Positions 13,106 to 20,380 of a DNA stretch of 21,492 nt are shown here, piece by piece (within the stretch, counting starts at the first letter, position 1; every line of letters starts with the position of its first letter). Where the stretch lies: NCBI GenBank assembly GCA_017413675.1, contig JAFPSR010000032.1:1-21492 (forward strand), in the 5' to 3' direction. Source of the DNA: Clostridia bacterium (lineage in GTDB: Bacteria > Bacillota_A > Clostridia > Christensenellales > UBA1750). Under the pieces are notes generated by a model, which was not told the origin of the DNA, did no database searches, and saw only the letters and a program-made list of their open reading frames with translations. The position numbers and the translations under genes were made by a program.

Positions 13106-14248
13106 ATGTTTGATGTTGCAATTATAGGAGCCGGGATTACCGGCTGTGCGATTGCAAGAGAACTTTCGCGCTATCAGGGGTCCTTTGTTGTCGTGGAAAA
13201 GGGCGTGGACGTGGCCATGGGGGCATCCCGTGCAAACAGTGCCATCGTACATGCCGGTTATGACTGCAAACCCGGTACGAACATGGCTCGTGTCAATGTC
13301 GAAGGGAACCGGAGGATGACCGAGCTTTGCCGGGAACTGGATGTCCCGCTGGACAGAATCGGATCCCTGGTTCTTGCTTTTTCGGAAGAAGAGATGGGCG
13401 TAGTCCGGGAACTGTATGCGCAGGGGATTGCCAACGGGGTTCCGGAAATGAAAATCCTAAACCGGGAAGAGACCCTGCAGATCGAACCCGGTCTGAACCC
13501 GGAAGTTGTCGGATCCCTGTATGCCGGAACCGGCGGAATTACCTGCCCTTACCAATTGACGATTGCCTGCGCGGAAAATGCGGCACACAACGGCGTGGAA
13601 TTTGTGTTCGACCACGAACTGACGAACGTGACCAGGAATGAGGAAGGTTTTATCCTTTCTTTTGCCGGGCAGGCGGATATCTGTGCCAGGTATGTCGTCA
13701 ACGCGGCCGGTTTGTTCTCCGACCGGGTCAGCGCCCTGTTCGGGGATGATTCCTTTACGGTACATCCGAGAAAGGGCGAATACATCCTGTATGACAGACA
13801 GGCTTCCGATTTCGTAAAACATGTCATTTTCCAGACTCCGAGCAAACTGGGCAAAGGGGTTCTGGTTTCCCCGACTGTGGACGGAACGGCGTTTATCGGA
13901 CCGACCGCTGTCGATCAGGAGAGCCGTACGGATACTTCTGTTACCCAGAAGAGCATGGATGACCTGGTGCGCCTTGCCCAGCGCTCCATCCCGCAGATTC
14001 CGGTACGCAGCGCGATTACACAGTTTGCCGGGCTCCGTGCCCAGCCCTCTACGGGGGATTTCATCCTGGGGATCAGTCAGAAGGAACCGCACCTGATCCA
14101 GGCGGCGGGAATCTGTTCCCCCGGTCTTTCCTCCGCACCGGCCATTGCACTGGAAACGGTGGAATCCCTGGAAAGGCAGGATTTGCACTGGAAGAGAAAG
14201 CGGACTTTGACCCGGTACGGAAGCATATCCCTTCCCTGCGTACGATGA
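13106..14248 (+). CDS. GlpA-like FAD-dependent oxidoreductase, truncated by a frameshift
   Basis: The N terminus MFDVAIIGAGITGCAIAREL carries the dinucleotide-binding GxGxxG (8-13). GASRANSAIVHAGYD (about 39-53) is typical of the DAO/GlpA family of FAD enzymes that oxidise glycerol-3-phosphate or 2-hydroxyacids. TAGGAGG lies 7 nt before the ATG. The last 26 or so residues (from Q-D-L-H-W on) do not fit the family. Reading one base back at about 14170 gives GKAGFALEEKADFDPVRK and continues straight into the next ORF's BFD domain. So the intact protein would have about 484 residues, and this is its first part. The ORF ends in an ATGA overlap with the second part. FAD domain function may survive; the cause could be mutation or sequencing error. 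Confidence 0.88.
   Translation: MFDVAIIGAGITGCAIARELSRYQGSFVVVEKGVDVAMGASRANSAIVHAGYDCKPGTNMARVNVEGNRRMTELCRELDVPLDRIGSLVLAFSEEEMGVVRELYAQGIANGVPEMKILNREETLQIEPGLNPEVVGSLYAGTGGITCPYQLTIACAENAAHNGVEFVFDHELTNVTRNEEGFILSFAGQADICARYVVNAAGLFSDRVSALFGDDSFTVHPRKGEYILYDRQASDFVKHVIFQTPSKLGKGVLVSPTVDGTAFIGPTAVDQESRTDTSVTQKSMDDLVRLAQRSIPQIPVRSAITQFAGLRAQPSTGDFILGISQKEPHLIQAAGICSPGLSSAPAIALETVESLERQDLHWKRKRTLTRYGSISLPCVR
14168..14175 (+). other. Single-base frameshift in the GlpA-like gene
   Basis: The frame used up to CTG (14168-14170) must shift by -1, reading GGA AAG GCA from 14170, to enter the family-like segment that joins the BFD domain. One extra G in the GG run at 14170-14171 would restore a single reading frame. 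No X-XXY-YYZ slippery heptamer is present, so programmed shifting is unlikely. Confidence 0.8.
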
Positions 14249-14559
14249 ATGCGGAAGAAAAGAAAGCGGCGATTGCCGACAATCCCCTGTATGGAAAGGT
14301 CATTTGCCGCTGTGAAACCGTTTCGGAAGCCGAAATCGTAGAAGCAATCCGGCGGAAACCGGGTGCGAGAACGGTGGACGGCGTGAAACTGCGGACCCGT
14401 GCGGGCATGGGCCGCTGTCAGGGCGGTTTCTGTATGCCTCGTGTTATTGATATTCTGGCCCGGGAACTCGGAGTCCCAATGGAAACAATTACCAAATTCG
14501 GCGGCGGGAGTTACCTGATCGACCATCCCCTGACCCGGAAGGAGGAGGAACAGAAGTGA
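14245..14559 (+). CDS. BFD-like [2Fe-2S] domain, separated C-terminal part of the GlpA-like protein
   Basis: This 104-residue segment begins within what is normally one protein. NPLYGKVICRCETVSEAEI and RTRAGMGRCQGGFCMPRV are the two halves of the BFD/Fer2_BFD cluster site, with C21, C23, C58 and C63 (C-x-C...C-x4-C) as ligands. The family normally attaches it to the GlpA-like FAD domain, where it passes electrons. Its ATG overlaps the previous stop as ATGA, so reinitiation could still make a separate polypeptide. No Shine-Dalgarno is near, and the true coding frame runs upstream to about 14170. The next gene starts at a GTGA overlap after GGAGGAGG. Whether a two-piece enzyme works is unknown. 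Confidence 0.82.
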   Translation: MNAEEKKAAIADNPLYGKVICRCETVSEAEIVEAIRRKPGARTVDGVKLRTRAGMGRCQGGFCMPRVIDILARELGVPMETITKFGGGSYLIDHPLTRKEEEQK

Positions 14560-15803
14560 CATACGATCTGGATGTGGCCGTAATCGGCGGAGGTCCTGCG
14601 GGACTGGCAGCAGCCTGGGCGGCAAAACAGAATGGCGCACAGCGGGTATGCATCTTCGAGAGAGATGAAAAGCTGGGCGGTATACTGCAGCAGTGTATTC
14701 ACAATGGGTTCGGTCTCCATTACTTCGGGGAAGAGCTGACAGGCCCCGAATATGCACAGCGTTTTATTGACATGGTTGCGGAAACGGATACGGAAATCCT
14801 GACCAATACCATGGTTCTGGATATTTCGCCGGATCACCGAATCTGTGCGGTTTCCAGAGAAAAGGGATATATCGAGGTTTATGCCAAGGCCATTATCCTG
14901 GCGATGGGATGCCGGGAAAGGACGCGCGGTGCCCTGATGACCCCGGGTACCCGCCCGGCAGGGATCTTTACCGCCGGAAGTGCACAGCGCCTGGTTAACA
15001 TGGAAGGCATGATGCCCGGGAAAAAGGTTCTGATCCTCGGATCCGGGGATATCGGTTTGATTATGGCCAGACGTATGGTCTGGGAAGGCGCGAAGGTGGA
15101 AATGGTCTGCGAGGTCATGCCGTATTCCTCCGGACTGAACCGGAATATCGTGCAGTGTCTGCAGGACAACAACATTCCTCTTTATTTCAATACGACAGTG
15201 ATTGAAATCCACGGACGGGAGCGTCTGGAAGGCGTGACGATTGCCGAAGTAGACGGGAATCGCCGACCCATCCCGGGAACCGAAAGATATGTGGAGTGCG
15301 ATACGCTGCTCCTGTCTGTAGGCCTGATCCCGGAAAATGAACTGTCCCGGATGGCCGGGGTTGCCATGGACCGTGTCACCAACGGGGCGGTGGTGGATGA
15401 AACCCGTCAGACGGAGGTCCCCGGCATTTTTGCCTGCGGGAACGTCCTGCATGTGCATGATCTGGTCGACAATGTTTCCGAGGAAGCTCTTCTGGCCGGG
15501 AAATCCGCAGCGGAATTTGCCCGGGATGAACGCAGGTATGGGAAGGAGACCATCCCTGTAACACCGAGCGGGGGCGTGCGTTATACGGTGCCCCAGCATC
15601 TGCATCCGGATGCCGAGGGCAAGGTCACGGTATACTTCCGTGTCAGCAGCGCAATCAAGCCTGCGGTCCTCACCGTACTGAGCGGAGGAAAGGAAATCGC
15701 GCGCCGCAGGAAGCAGATTATGACACCCGGGGAAATGGAACATATCGATGTGGATATGGAAAAGGTGGCAGGCGATCTGACCCTGCACGTAGAGGAGGCG
15801 TAG
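14556..15803 (+). CDS. NAD(P)/FAD-dependent oxidoreductase (pyridine nucleotide-disulfide oxidoreductase fold)
   Basis: This 415-residue flavoprotein is the second member of the GlpA-like / FAD oxidoreductase / DUF1667 cluster of Firmicutes. The FAD site is VIGGGPAGLAAAWAA (9-23) and the NAD(P) site is LILGSGDIGLIMARRM (about 164-179). The C-terminal FAD contact is IFACGNVLHVHDLVDNVSEEA. LGGILQQCIHNGFGLHYFGEELTGPEYA near residue 40 is a cluster-specific signature. The GTG start at 14556 overlaps the previous stop and is preceded by GGAGGAGG at 7 nt. It probably carries electrons between a nicotinamide cofactor and the GlpA-like partner in glycerol-3-phosphate or hydroxyacid oxidation. The physiological electron acceptor is not evident. 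Confidence 0.9.
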   Translation: MTYDLDVAVIGGGPAGLAAAWAAKQNGAQRVCIFERDEKLGGILQQCIHNGFGLHYFGEELTGPEYAQRFIDMVAETDTEILTNTMVLDISPDHRICAVSREKGYIEVYAKAIILAMGCRERTRGALMTPGTRPAGIFTAGSAQRLVNMEGMMPGKKVLILGSGDIGLIMARRMVWEGAKVEMVCEVMPYSSGLNRNIVQCLQDNNIPLYFNTTVIEIHGRERLEGVTIAEVDGNRRPIPGTERYVECDTLLLSVGLIPENELSRMAGVAMDRVTNGAVVDETRQTEVPGIFACGNVLHVHDLVDNVSEEALLAGKSAAEFARDERRYGKETIPVTPSGGVRYTVPQHLHPDAEGKVTVYFRVSSAIKPAVLTVLSGGKEIARRRKQIMTPGEMEHIDVDMEKVAGDLTLHVEEA

Positions 15804-15806
15804 ATT

Positions 15807-16169
15807 ATGGAAAAGAAGGAATTTATCTGTATTTCCTGTCCTGTCGGCTGTACTCTGCACGTATGGGAGGAAGACGGGGAAATCCGTGTGGAAGGCAATA
15901 CCTGCCCCCGTGGAAAACGGTACGGGATTCAGGAATATACTGCCCCGGTCCGCACGGTAACTTCTTCCGTGCCCGTTAGATATGGGGATATGGAGATGGT
16001 CAGCGTCAAGACTGCCGGAAGCGTTCCCAAGGAAAAGATCCCCGAAGTGCTTACCGGTATTCACGGTCTCCGGGTTTCTGCGCCGGTTCGGGTTGGACAG
16101 GTGCTATTGGAAAATGTAGCGGATACCGGCATCGATGTAGTGGCAACCCGGAACGTGAATGTGAAGTAA
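15807..16169 (+). CDS. DUF1667 family cysteine protein
   Basis: This 120-residue protein begins 3 nt after the previous stop, so translation is tightly coupled. Its N-terminal half carries four cysteines, C8, C11, C15 and C33 (C-x2-C-x3-C...C), a pattern that suggests an iron-sulfur or zinc site. The rest (VRTVTSSVPV, EKIPEVL) is the conserved DUF1667 body. It is regularly found as the third gene beside GlpA-like and FAD oxidoreductases, so an electron-transfer or assembly subunit is inferred, comparable in position to GlpC. Its biochemical role is not established to my knowledge. A terminator follows. Confidence 0.9.
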   Translation: MEKKEFICISCPVGCTLHVWEEDGEIRVEGNTCPRGKRYGIQEYTAPVRTVTSSVPVRYGDMEMVSVKTAGSVPKEKIPEVLTGIHGLRVSAPVRVGQVLLENVADTGIDVVATRNVNVK

Positions 16170-16195
16170 AACAGTTTCCTGTTTTTTGTCCAGAC

Positions 16196-16223
16196 AGCGC
16201 CGGACACAGGTTCGGCGCTTTTT
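16196..16223 (+). terminator. Terminator of the oxidoreductase operon
   Basis: AGCGCCG (16196-16202) pairs with CGGCGCT (16213-16219) around a 10-nt loop and is followed by a T run. A weaker AAACAG/CTGTTT stem with six T's lies just before it. Confidence 0.85.
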
Positions 16224-16274
16224 CCTGCGGATGAAGGACGGGAGAGAAGGCTTTACGATACGTTAATATACTCT

Positions 16275-16284
16275 GTGGTAAAAT
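16275..16284 (+). promoter_or_regulatory. Possible promoter of the DUF2156 gene
   Basis: TGGTAAAAT (16276-16284) reads as an extended -10 (TGn before the hexamer). No convincing -35 is seen. The ATG is about 50 nt downstream, preceded by CAGGAGG. Confidence 0.35.
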
Positions 16285-16335
16285 ATGGTACACTTAGAAA
16301 AAAAGTAGGTTATATAGGCTTTTCAGGAGGCTTTT

Positions 16336-17226
16336 ATGTTATCATTTCGAGATATGACGCTCGAAGACCATTGTATTGTAGACCGGGCTGTGGAAGAATC
16401 GGGATTTCTCCACAGTGATTTCAGTTTTACGGATTTATATATCTGGCGGCATGCATGGCCGGTTGGGTTCTGTGTGGAAGACGATACCGTATTCCTGTAC
16501 TGTACTTCCCCGGAAAGGGGGATCCCCTCCTTCCTGCCACCGGTTGGCGGAAAGCTATCCAAGAAAGAAGCCTTGCTGAAAATAAAGGAATACTGTGATG
16601 CCAACGGATATCCCATGCGTCTTTATTCCGTGCCCGAATCCTGGGCAAAGGAGCTTCCCGAACTGTTCGGGGACAGCGTGGAAGTAACGTATGACCGTGA
16701 TTTTTCGGATTATGTTTATACGCAGCAGGCTCTGGCAACCCTGTCCGGGAAAAAACTCCATGGCAAGAAGAATCATGTGAACCGGTTCCGGGCAAGCTAT
16801 GAAAGTACCTATCGGGAACTTACTGCGGAAGATCTGCCGGACTGTCTGCGGATGTTCGACAGATGGCTGGACCAGAAAGAAGACGATCTGGACTATGGGA
16901 TCGAAAGGGCGATGGTAGAGGAGGCAATTTCACTGCTTCCCGTCCTGCCCATGCGGGCCGGAGGGATCTACATCGACGGGGAACTGGTGGCGTTTACGGT
17001 GGCCGAAATCCGCGGAGATACCGCAGTGGTCCATGTGGAAAAGGCACTGCCGACGATCAACGGGTTGTTTTCCGCCATCAATCAATTTTTTGTGGCGAAT
17101 ACACTGCAGGATATGACCTATATCAACCGGGAGGAAGATATGGGGATTGAAGGTCTCAGAAAGGCAAAAGAGAGCTACCATCCGGAGTTTATGGTAAATA
17201 AATATATAGCCAGATGGAAAGCCTGA
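16336..17226 (+). CDS. DUF2156 family protein (GNAT-fold, phosphatidylglycerol lysyltransferase C-domain type)
   Basis: This 296-residue stand-alone DUF2156 protein has two tandem GNAT-like folds. Recognisable blocks are DFSFTDLYIWRHAW (29-42), the KKLHGKKNHVNRF region (about 138-150) and the end GIEGLRKAKESYHPEFMV, all characteristic of this family. Relatives fused to membrane domains (MprF) transfer aminoacyl groups from tRNA to lipids. This one has no membrane segment, so it would act on a soluble or membrane-surface substrate. AGGAGG lies 6 nt before the ATG. The GNAT gene follows at once, so the pair is probably an operon. The acceptor is unknown. Confidence 0.88.
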   Translation: MLSFRDMTLEDHCIVDRAVEESGFLHSDFSFTDLYIWRHAWPVGFCVEDDTVFLYCTSPERGIPSFLPPVGGKLSKKEALLKIKEYCDANGYPMRLYSVPESWAKELPELFGDSVEVTYDRDFSDYVYTQQALATLSGKKLHGKKNHVNRFRASYESTYRELTAEDLPDCLRMFDRWLDQKEDDLDYGIERAMVEEAISLLPVLPMRAGGIYIDGELVAFTVAEIRGDTAVVHVEKALPTINGLFSAINQFFVANTLQDMTYINREEDMGIEGLRKAKESYHPEFMVNKYIARWKA

Positions 17227-17267
17227 ATAGGAGTTCCGGGTCGGCATTGAATAAAGGAGAGAGTAGC

Positions 17268-18155
17268 GTGATCAGTCGTCTCAATGAGGAACAGATCCTC
17301 CAGTACCGCGAACTGTGGGCAGAGGTGTTTCATGACGATGAAGCATTCCTCTCTTTTTTCTTTGGGGAAAAGGCCTGGTTCGCGGTCGGGATTCTGGAAG
17401 GGGAGCGCCTGCTCAGTGCGATGACGTATGTGCCGTACCGGCTCCGGATCGGGGGACGGTCTATCCCGGCAGCCTATCTGGTCGGACTGGTCACCCGGGA
17501 AGAAGCGCGCGGCAGGGGGTATGCCTATCAATTGATGAATGCCGGCGAACAGGAACTGGCAGCGGAAGGAATCGGGACGTATCTGCTGTACCCGGCAATC
17601 CCGTATACTTTCTATACACGCAGAGGCGGCTTTATCCTGGATGAGAGGATTGTCTATACCTTACGGAAGGGAATGTCTTTCTCCCTCCAGAATTCCGGAA
17701 AGCCGGTGACGGAAACAACCGATCTGGATTATGTATCCAGGGTTTTTGATCACTATAACAGTCGGTTTGCCTATGCAACCGAACGAACGGAAAAAGACTG
17801 GAAGAATCGAATGCAGGATATTTCCCTGGACGGCGGAGTTCTGCTTCGCTGCGGGGATGCCGCGGCGCTGGCAGTGAAGGGGGAGGTTGCGGAAATCTAC
17901 GGGCCCCAGGAGGATACAGCCTGCCTTTGCAACGAACTGCTGGCCTCTTATGGGAATATCCGTTTTTCCTATGCGGTATCGGATCCTCTGTACCGCCGCC
18001 TGCCGGATGCCAGGGGAGCCTTACAGCTGGAACCGCATGCGGTGATGCAGGCTGTTCCCGGTGTCTGGGAAACCGTTCTTACGGAGGAAGAAAGAAAACT
18101 TCTGACTAGAACGGATGCCGGGAAGCCGGACGGCCGGATTTATGATGACTATTAA
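17268..18155 (+). CDS. GNAT family N-acetyltransferase (Eis-like)
   Basis: This 295-residue acetyltransferase has an N-terminal GNAT core. The acetyl-CoA loop is V-T-R-E-E-A-R-G-R-G-Y-A (about 81-92), followed by helix YQLMNAGEQELAAEGI and the FYTRRGGFI strand. The length and the extra C-terminal region suggest an Eis-like or SCP2-bearing enzyme, a group that acetylates amines. The GTG at 17268 is chosen because AAAGGAG precedes it by about 8 nt; an ATG at 17214 overlapping the previous gene has no ribosome binding site. It lies 41 nt after the DUF2156 gene and ends in a terminator. Substrate is unknown. Confidence 0.85.
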   Translation: MISRLNEEQILQYRELWAEVFHDDEAFLSFFFGEKAWFAVGILEGERLLSAMTYVPYRLRIGGRSIPAAYLVGLVTREEARGRGYAYQLMNAGEQELAAEGIGTYLLYPAIPYTFYTRRGGFILDERIVYTLRKGMSFSLQNSGKPVTETTDLDYVSRVFDHYNSRFAYATERTEKDWKNRMQDISLDGGVLLRCGDAAALAVKGEVAEIYGPQEDTACLCNELLASYGNIRFSYAVSDPLYRRLPDARGALQLEPHAVMQAVPGVWETVLTEEERKLLTRTDAGKPDGRIYDDY

Positions 18156-18171
18156 TGCCTGAATCAGATGT

Positions 18172-18213
18172 GCCCTGTCCCTGAGAAAAGATCTCCGGGA
18201 CGGGGCTTTTTTT
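18172..18213 (+). terminator. Terminator of the DUF2156-GNAT operon
   Basis: GCCCTGTCCC (18172-18181) pairs with GGGACGGGGC (18197-18206), with one G-T pair and a 15-nt loop, and seven T's follow. Confidence 0.88.
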
Positions 18214-18214
18214 C

Positions 18215-18242
18215 TTGCATTTTTGCCTGGGATGTTTATAAT
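18215..18242 (+). promoter_or_regulatory. Promoter of the TetR-GNAT gene
   Basis: TTGCAT (18215-18220) and TATAAT (18237-18242) are 16 bp apart. The predicted start site falls near 18249, directly before the palindromes at 18256-18280. Confidence 0.7.
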
Positions 18243-18255
18243 GAAAAACGATACA

Positions 18256-18280
18256 CAACATATGTTGCATAACGAGCGTT
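18256..18280. promoter_or_regulatory. Candidate TetR operator palindromes
   Basis: CAACATATGTTG (18256-18267) is a perfect 12-bp palindrome, and AACGAGCGTT (18271-18280) is a second 10-bp one. Both lie between the -10 and the ribosome binding site of the TetR-GNAT gene, a normal place for an autorepression operator. Confidence 0.6.
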
Positions 18281-18301
18281 GCTATAGATGGGAGGAAGGA
18301 C

Positions 18302-19615
18302 ATGCCGCCCAGAGTTAAGTTTCAAAAGGAAGAGATTGTGCAGGCAGCCCTGGCTGTAGCGAGAGAGCAGGGTATTCAGGCTGTAACGGCACGGGAAGTG
18401 GCCCGGAAACTGCAGGTATCCCCGCGTCCGATTTTCACATGGTTTGACTCCATGGATCATCTCCGTGAGGAAGTCCGCTCCCGGGCGGAGGAAAAGTACC
18501 GCGGGTACATCAAACGGGGACTTTCGGAAGAGATCCCCTTTCTGGGTGTATGGAGGCAGTATCTTCGTTTTGCCCGCGAAGAGCCGGAACTCTATAAACT
18601 GCTTTATCTAACGAAATCGGAAAAGGGGAAGGGCGGGGCAATGGAAGCGCTGCGTCTTTCCCAGGAGATGGCCAGGGAATCCATTATGCGGATTTATCGT
18701 GTAAATGCGGATACGGCAGACCGCTATTTCCGGAATATATGGCTGGCAGCCTACAGCTACGGGACCATGATCGTCATGGGGGAGTGCCCATATTCTGACG
18801 AAGAAATCCTTGCTGTCGGGACGGAGATCAGTCTCGCCCTATGTAAAGCCTATAAGGAGATTCCCGGACTGGCGGAAGGAACCTATGACAGGGATGCCTC
18901 TTTTCAGGCAGTTTTGCGCGGAAGTGAAAGGAAAGAGAGGATTACGCACAGGTATCTTCTGTACCGGGCGGCAAAACAGGGAATCTACGGAAGTACCCGA
19001 ACCTGTGGGACAGCCGGGATTTCGGATGCCCTGTTTGTTTACCTGGATGGGGAACCGAACATGGAATCAGCCGCCGTGCTTGAAAAGGAGTATCGAGGAA
19101 GACCCTGGGTCTGCATGACGGATGCCTGGCAGGAATTTATTCTGAAGACTTATCCGCAGGTTCAGGTATACACCCGATACTTGATGAAACCGGAAAAACG
19201 GTTCCGGATTCCGGAAAACCTTACACCGCCGGAAGGTTATTCCCTGGCCCTGATGGATGAAAAGGCATTTGCCGGACATCCGTTTTCCCATGGGGAGAAT
19301 TATCCTTCCTATGCTTGCTTTCAGGAAACCGGATCCGGAGCGGTTGTAACCCGGGAGGGGAAAGTTGTTTCTTCCGCCTCCTCTTTCCTGAGTATGGAAG
19401 GGGAGGTGGAAATGGATGTATCCACGGAACCGGAACACCGGGAAAAAGGTCTGGCTGCTCTGTGTATAGCCAGGATGCTGCAGGATTGCATGCAGCGGGG
19501 CCTGGTTGTCCACTGGGATGCACAGAACGATATTTCCAGACATCTTGCTGAAAAATACGGATTCATGCTGGAAGAACCGTATTTTGTATACTATATGCCG
19601 AAAAAGGAGGGATGA
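18302..19615 (+). CDS. TetR regulator fused to a GNAT acetyltransferase
   Basis: The first roughly 190 residues form a TetR repressor. Its helix-turn-helix at about 28-48 is AVTAREVARKLQVSPRPIFTW, followed by an all-helical ligand domain. From about 210 to 437 a GNAT acetyltransferase of the PF12746 type follows, with MDVSTEPEHREKGLAALCIA as the acetyl-CoA loop and VVHWDAQNDISRHLAEKYGF near the end. The reading frame is continuous. TetR proteins are normally about 200 residues, so this is a real domain fusion. GGGAGG lies 6 nt before the ATG. The palindromes upstream suggest autoregulation. The fusion could couple sensing of a compound to its acetylation. Flavodoxin and nucleotidyltransferase genes follow in the same direction. 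Confidence 0.88.
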   Translation: MPPRVKFQKEEIVQAALAVAREQGIQAVTAREVARKLQVSPRPIFTWFDSMDHLREEVRSRAEEKYRGYIKRGLSEEIPFLGVWRQYLRFAREEPELYKLLYLTKSEKGKGGAMEALRLSQEMARESIMRIYRVNADTADRYFRNIWLAAYSYGTMIVMGECPYSDEEILAVGTEISLALCKAYKEIPGLAEGTYDRDASFQAVLRGSERKERITHRYLLYRAAKQGIYGSTRTCGTAGISDALFVYLDGEPNMESAAVLEKEYRGRPWVCMTDAWQEFILKTYPQVQVYTRYLMKPEKRFRIPENLTPPEGYSLALMDEKAFAGHPFSHGENYPSYACFQETGSGAVVTREGKVVSSASSFLSMEGEVEMDVSTEPEHREKGLAALCIARMLQDCMQRGLVVHWDAQNDISRHLAEKYGFMLEEPYFVYYMPKKEG

Positions 19616-19657
19616 AACCGGATACCGTGAAATTTAAAGCGGTACGGTTTCAAAAAG
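19604..19657 (+). promoter_or_regulatory. Hairpin joining a distant Shine-Dalgarno to the flavodoxin start codon
   Basis: AAGGAGG (19604-19610) ends 47 nt before the ATG at 19658, and no Shine-Dalgarno lies closer. Between them GAAACCG (19614-19620) pairs perfectly with CGGTTTC (19645-19651), and TACCG (19623-19627) with CGGTA (19640-19644), leaving a GA bulge and a 12-nt loop. Folding leaves 3 nt before and 6 nt after the stem, so the effective spacing is about 9 nt. No U run follows, so it is not a terminator. Confidence 0.55.
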
Positions 19658-20338
19658 ATGAAAATACTGGTTTTGAACGGAAGTCCGAAGAAAAAGAGCG
19701 ATACTTTCCGCCTGACGGATGCTTTCCTGCAGGGACTGAACAGGGAAAACCGCCATGAAGTCCATGTCGTGAATGTGATCGAGAAAAAAATAGCGCCCTG
19801 CAGGGGCTGCTTCGGCTGCTGGAAACGCACGGACGGACACTGTGTGATCGAGGATGACCAGAACGGGATCCTGGATCTGTATCGTTCCGCGGACGTAATC
19901 ATCTGGAGTTTCCCATTGTACTGCTATGCAATGCCGTCTCATCTCAAAGCGGTACTGGACCGTACGATCCCGCTGGTCAGCATGAAGATGGTGGAAGAGG
20001 CAGACGGAACGGTCCGCCATGTCCCGCTCATTGATTTTTCCAAGATCCATACGCTGGTGATCTCCGGATGCGGATTCCCGGATTGGGAAGGGAACTTTGA
20101 CGGTTTGCGGACCATGTGCCGGATCTGCTTCGGCAACCCGGATATCGTCTGTGTTCCGGAGACCCCGCTTATGAATATCCCGGAAGCTGCCCCGGTGGCG
20201 GATCCGCTGCTGGCCAGGTTTAAGGAAGCAGGGGAGGAATATGGGCGGACACTGGCCCTTTCTCCCCAGACTGTTGCGGCACTGGAGACACCCATGATCT
20301 CCAAGGAAGAATATCTCCGCGGCGTAAACGGAGGCTGA
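19658..20338 (+). CDS. Flavodoxin-family NAD(P)H-dependent reductase
   Basis: This 226-residue FMN reductase/flavodoxin-fold protein starts MKILVLNGSPKKKSDT, whose G-S-P-x-x-x-S is the FMN phosphate loop. PCRGCFGCWKRTDGHCVIEDD (about 48-68) is the cysteine-rich block shared by many Firmicute flavodoxin-family reductases, and WSFPLYCYAMPSHLKAVLDR (87-106) forms the FMN ring contact. It probably reduces quinones, nitro compounds or a redox partner in the cytoplasm. It follows the TetR-GNAT gene after 42 nt, and the only ribosome binding site lies across a stem-loop. The nucleotidyltransferase gene follows closely. Confidence 0.9.
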   Translation: MKILVLNGSPKKKSDTFRLTDAFLQGLNRENRHEVHVVNVIEKKIAPCRGCFGCWKRTDGHCVIEDDQNGILDLYRSADVIIWSFPLYCYAMPSHLKAVLDRTIPLVSMKMVEEADGTVRHVPLIDFSKIHTLVISGCGFPDWEGNFDGLRTMCRICFGNPDIVCVPETPLMNIPEAAPVADPLLARFKEAGEEYGRTLALSPQTVAALETPMISKEEYLRGVNGG

Positions 20339-20380
20339 TGGAGGGGAGTGTCAGGTGAAATCGGGAAGGAGGCCATGGAT

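Noticed and set aside
14160..14180. Programmed -1 ribosomal frameshifting in the GlpA-like gene
   Set aside because: No slippery heptamer in the right phase and no strong downstream stem were found; a plain one-base deletion explains it better.
14511..16064. 517-codon minus-strand open frame
   Set aside because: It lies opposite the FAD oxidoreductase and DUF1667 genes, which have clear cofactor motifs; its His/Phe/Arg-rich translation is typical of an antisense frame.
17214..17267. ATG at 17214 as start of the GNAT gene
   Set aside because: No ribosome binding site precedes it and it overlaps the upstream gene; the GTG at 17268 has AAAGGAG at good spacing.
19612..19759. Short ORF starting at the ATG directly after AAGGAGG
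   Set aside because: The Shine-Dalgarno is only 1 nt from this ATG, the frame conflicts with the flavodoxin gene and the product resembles nothing.
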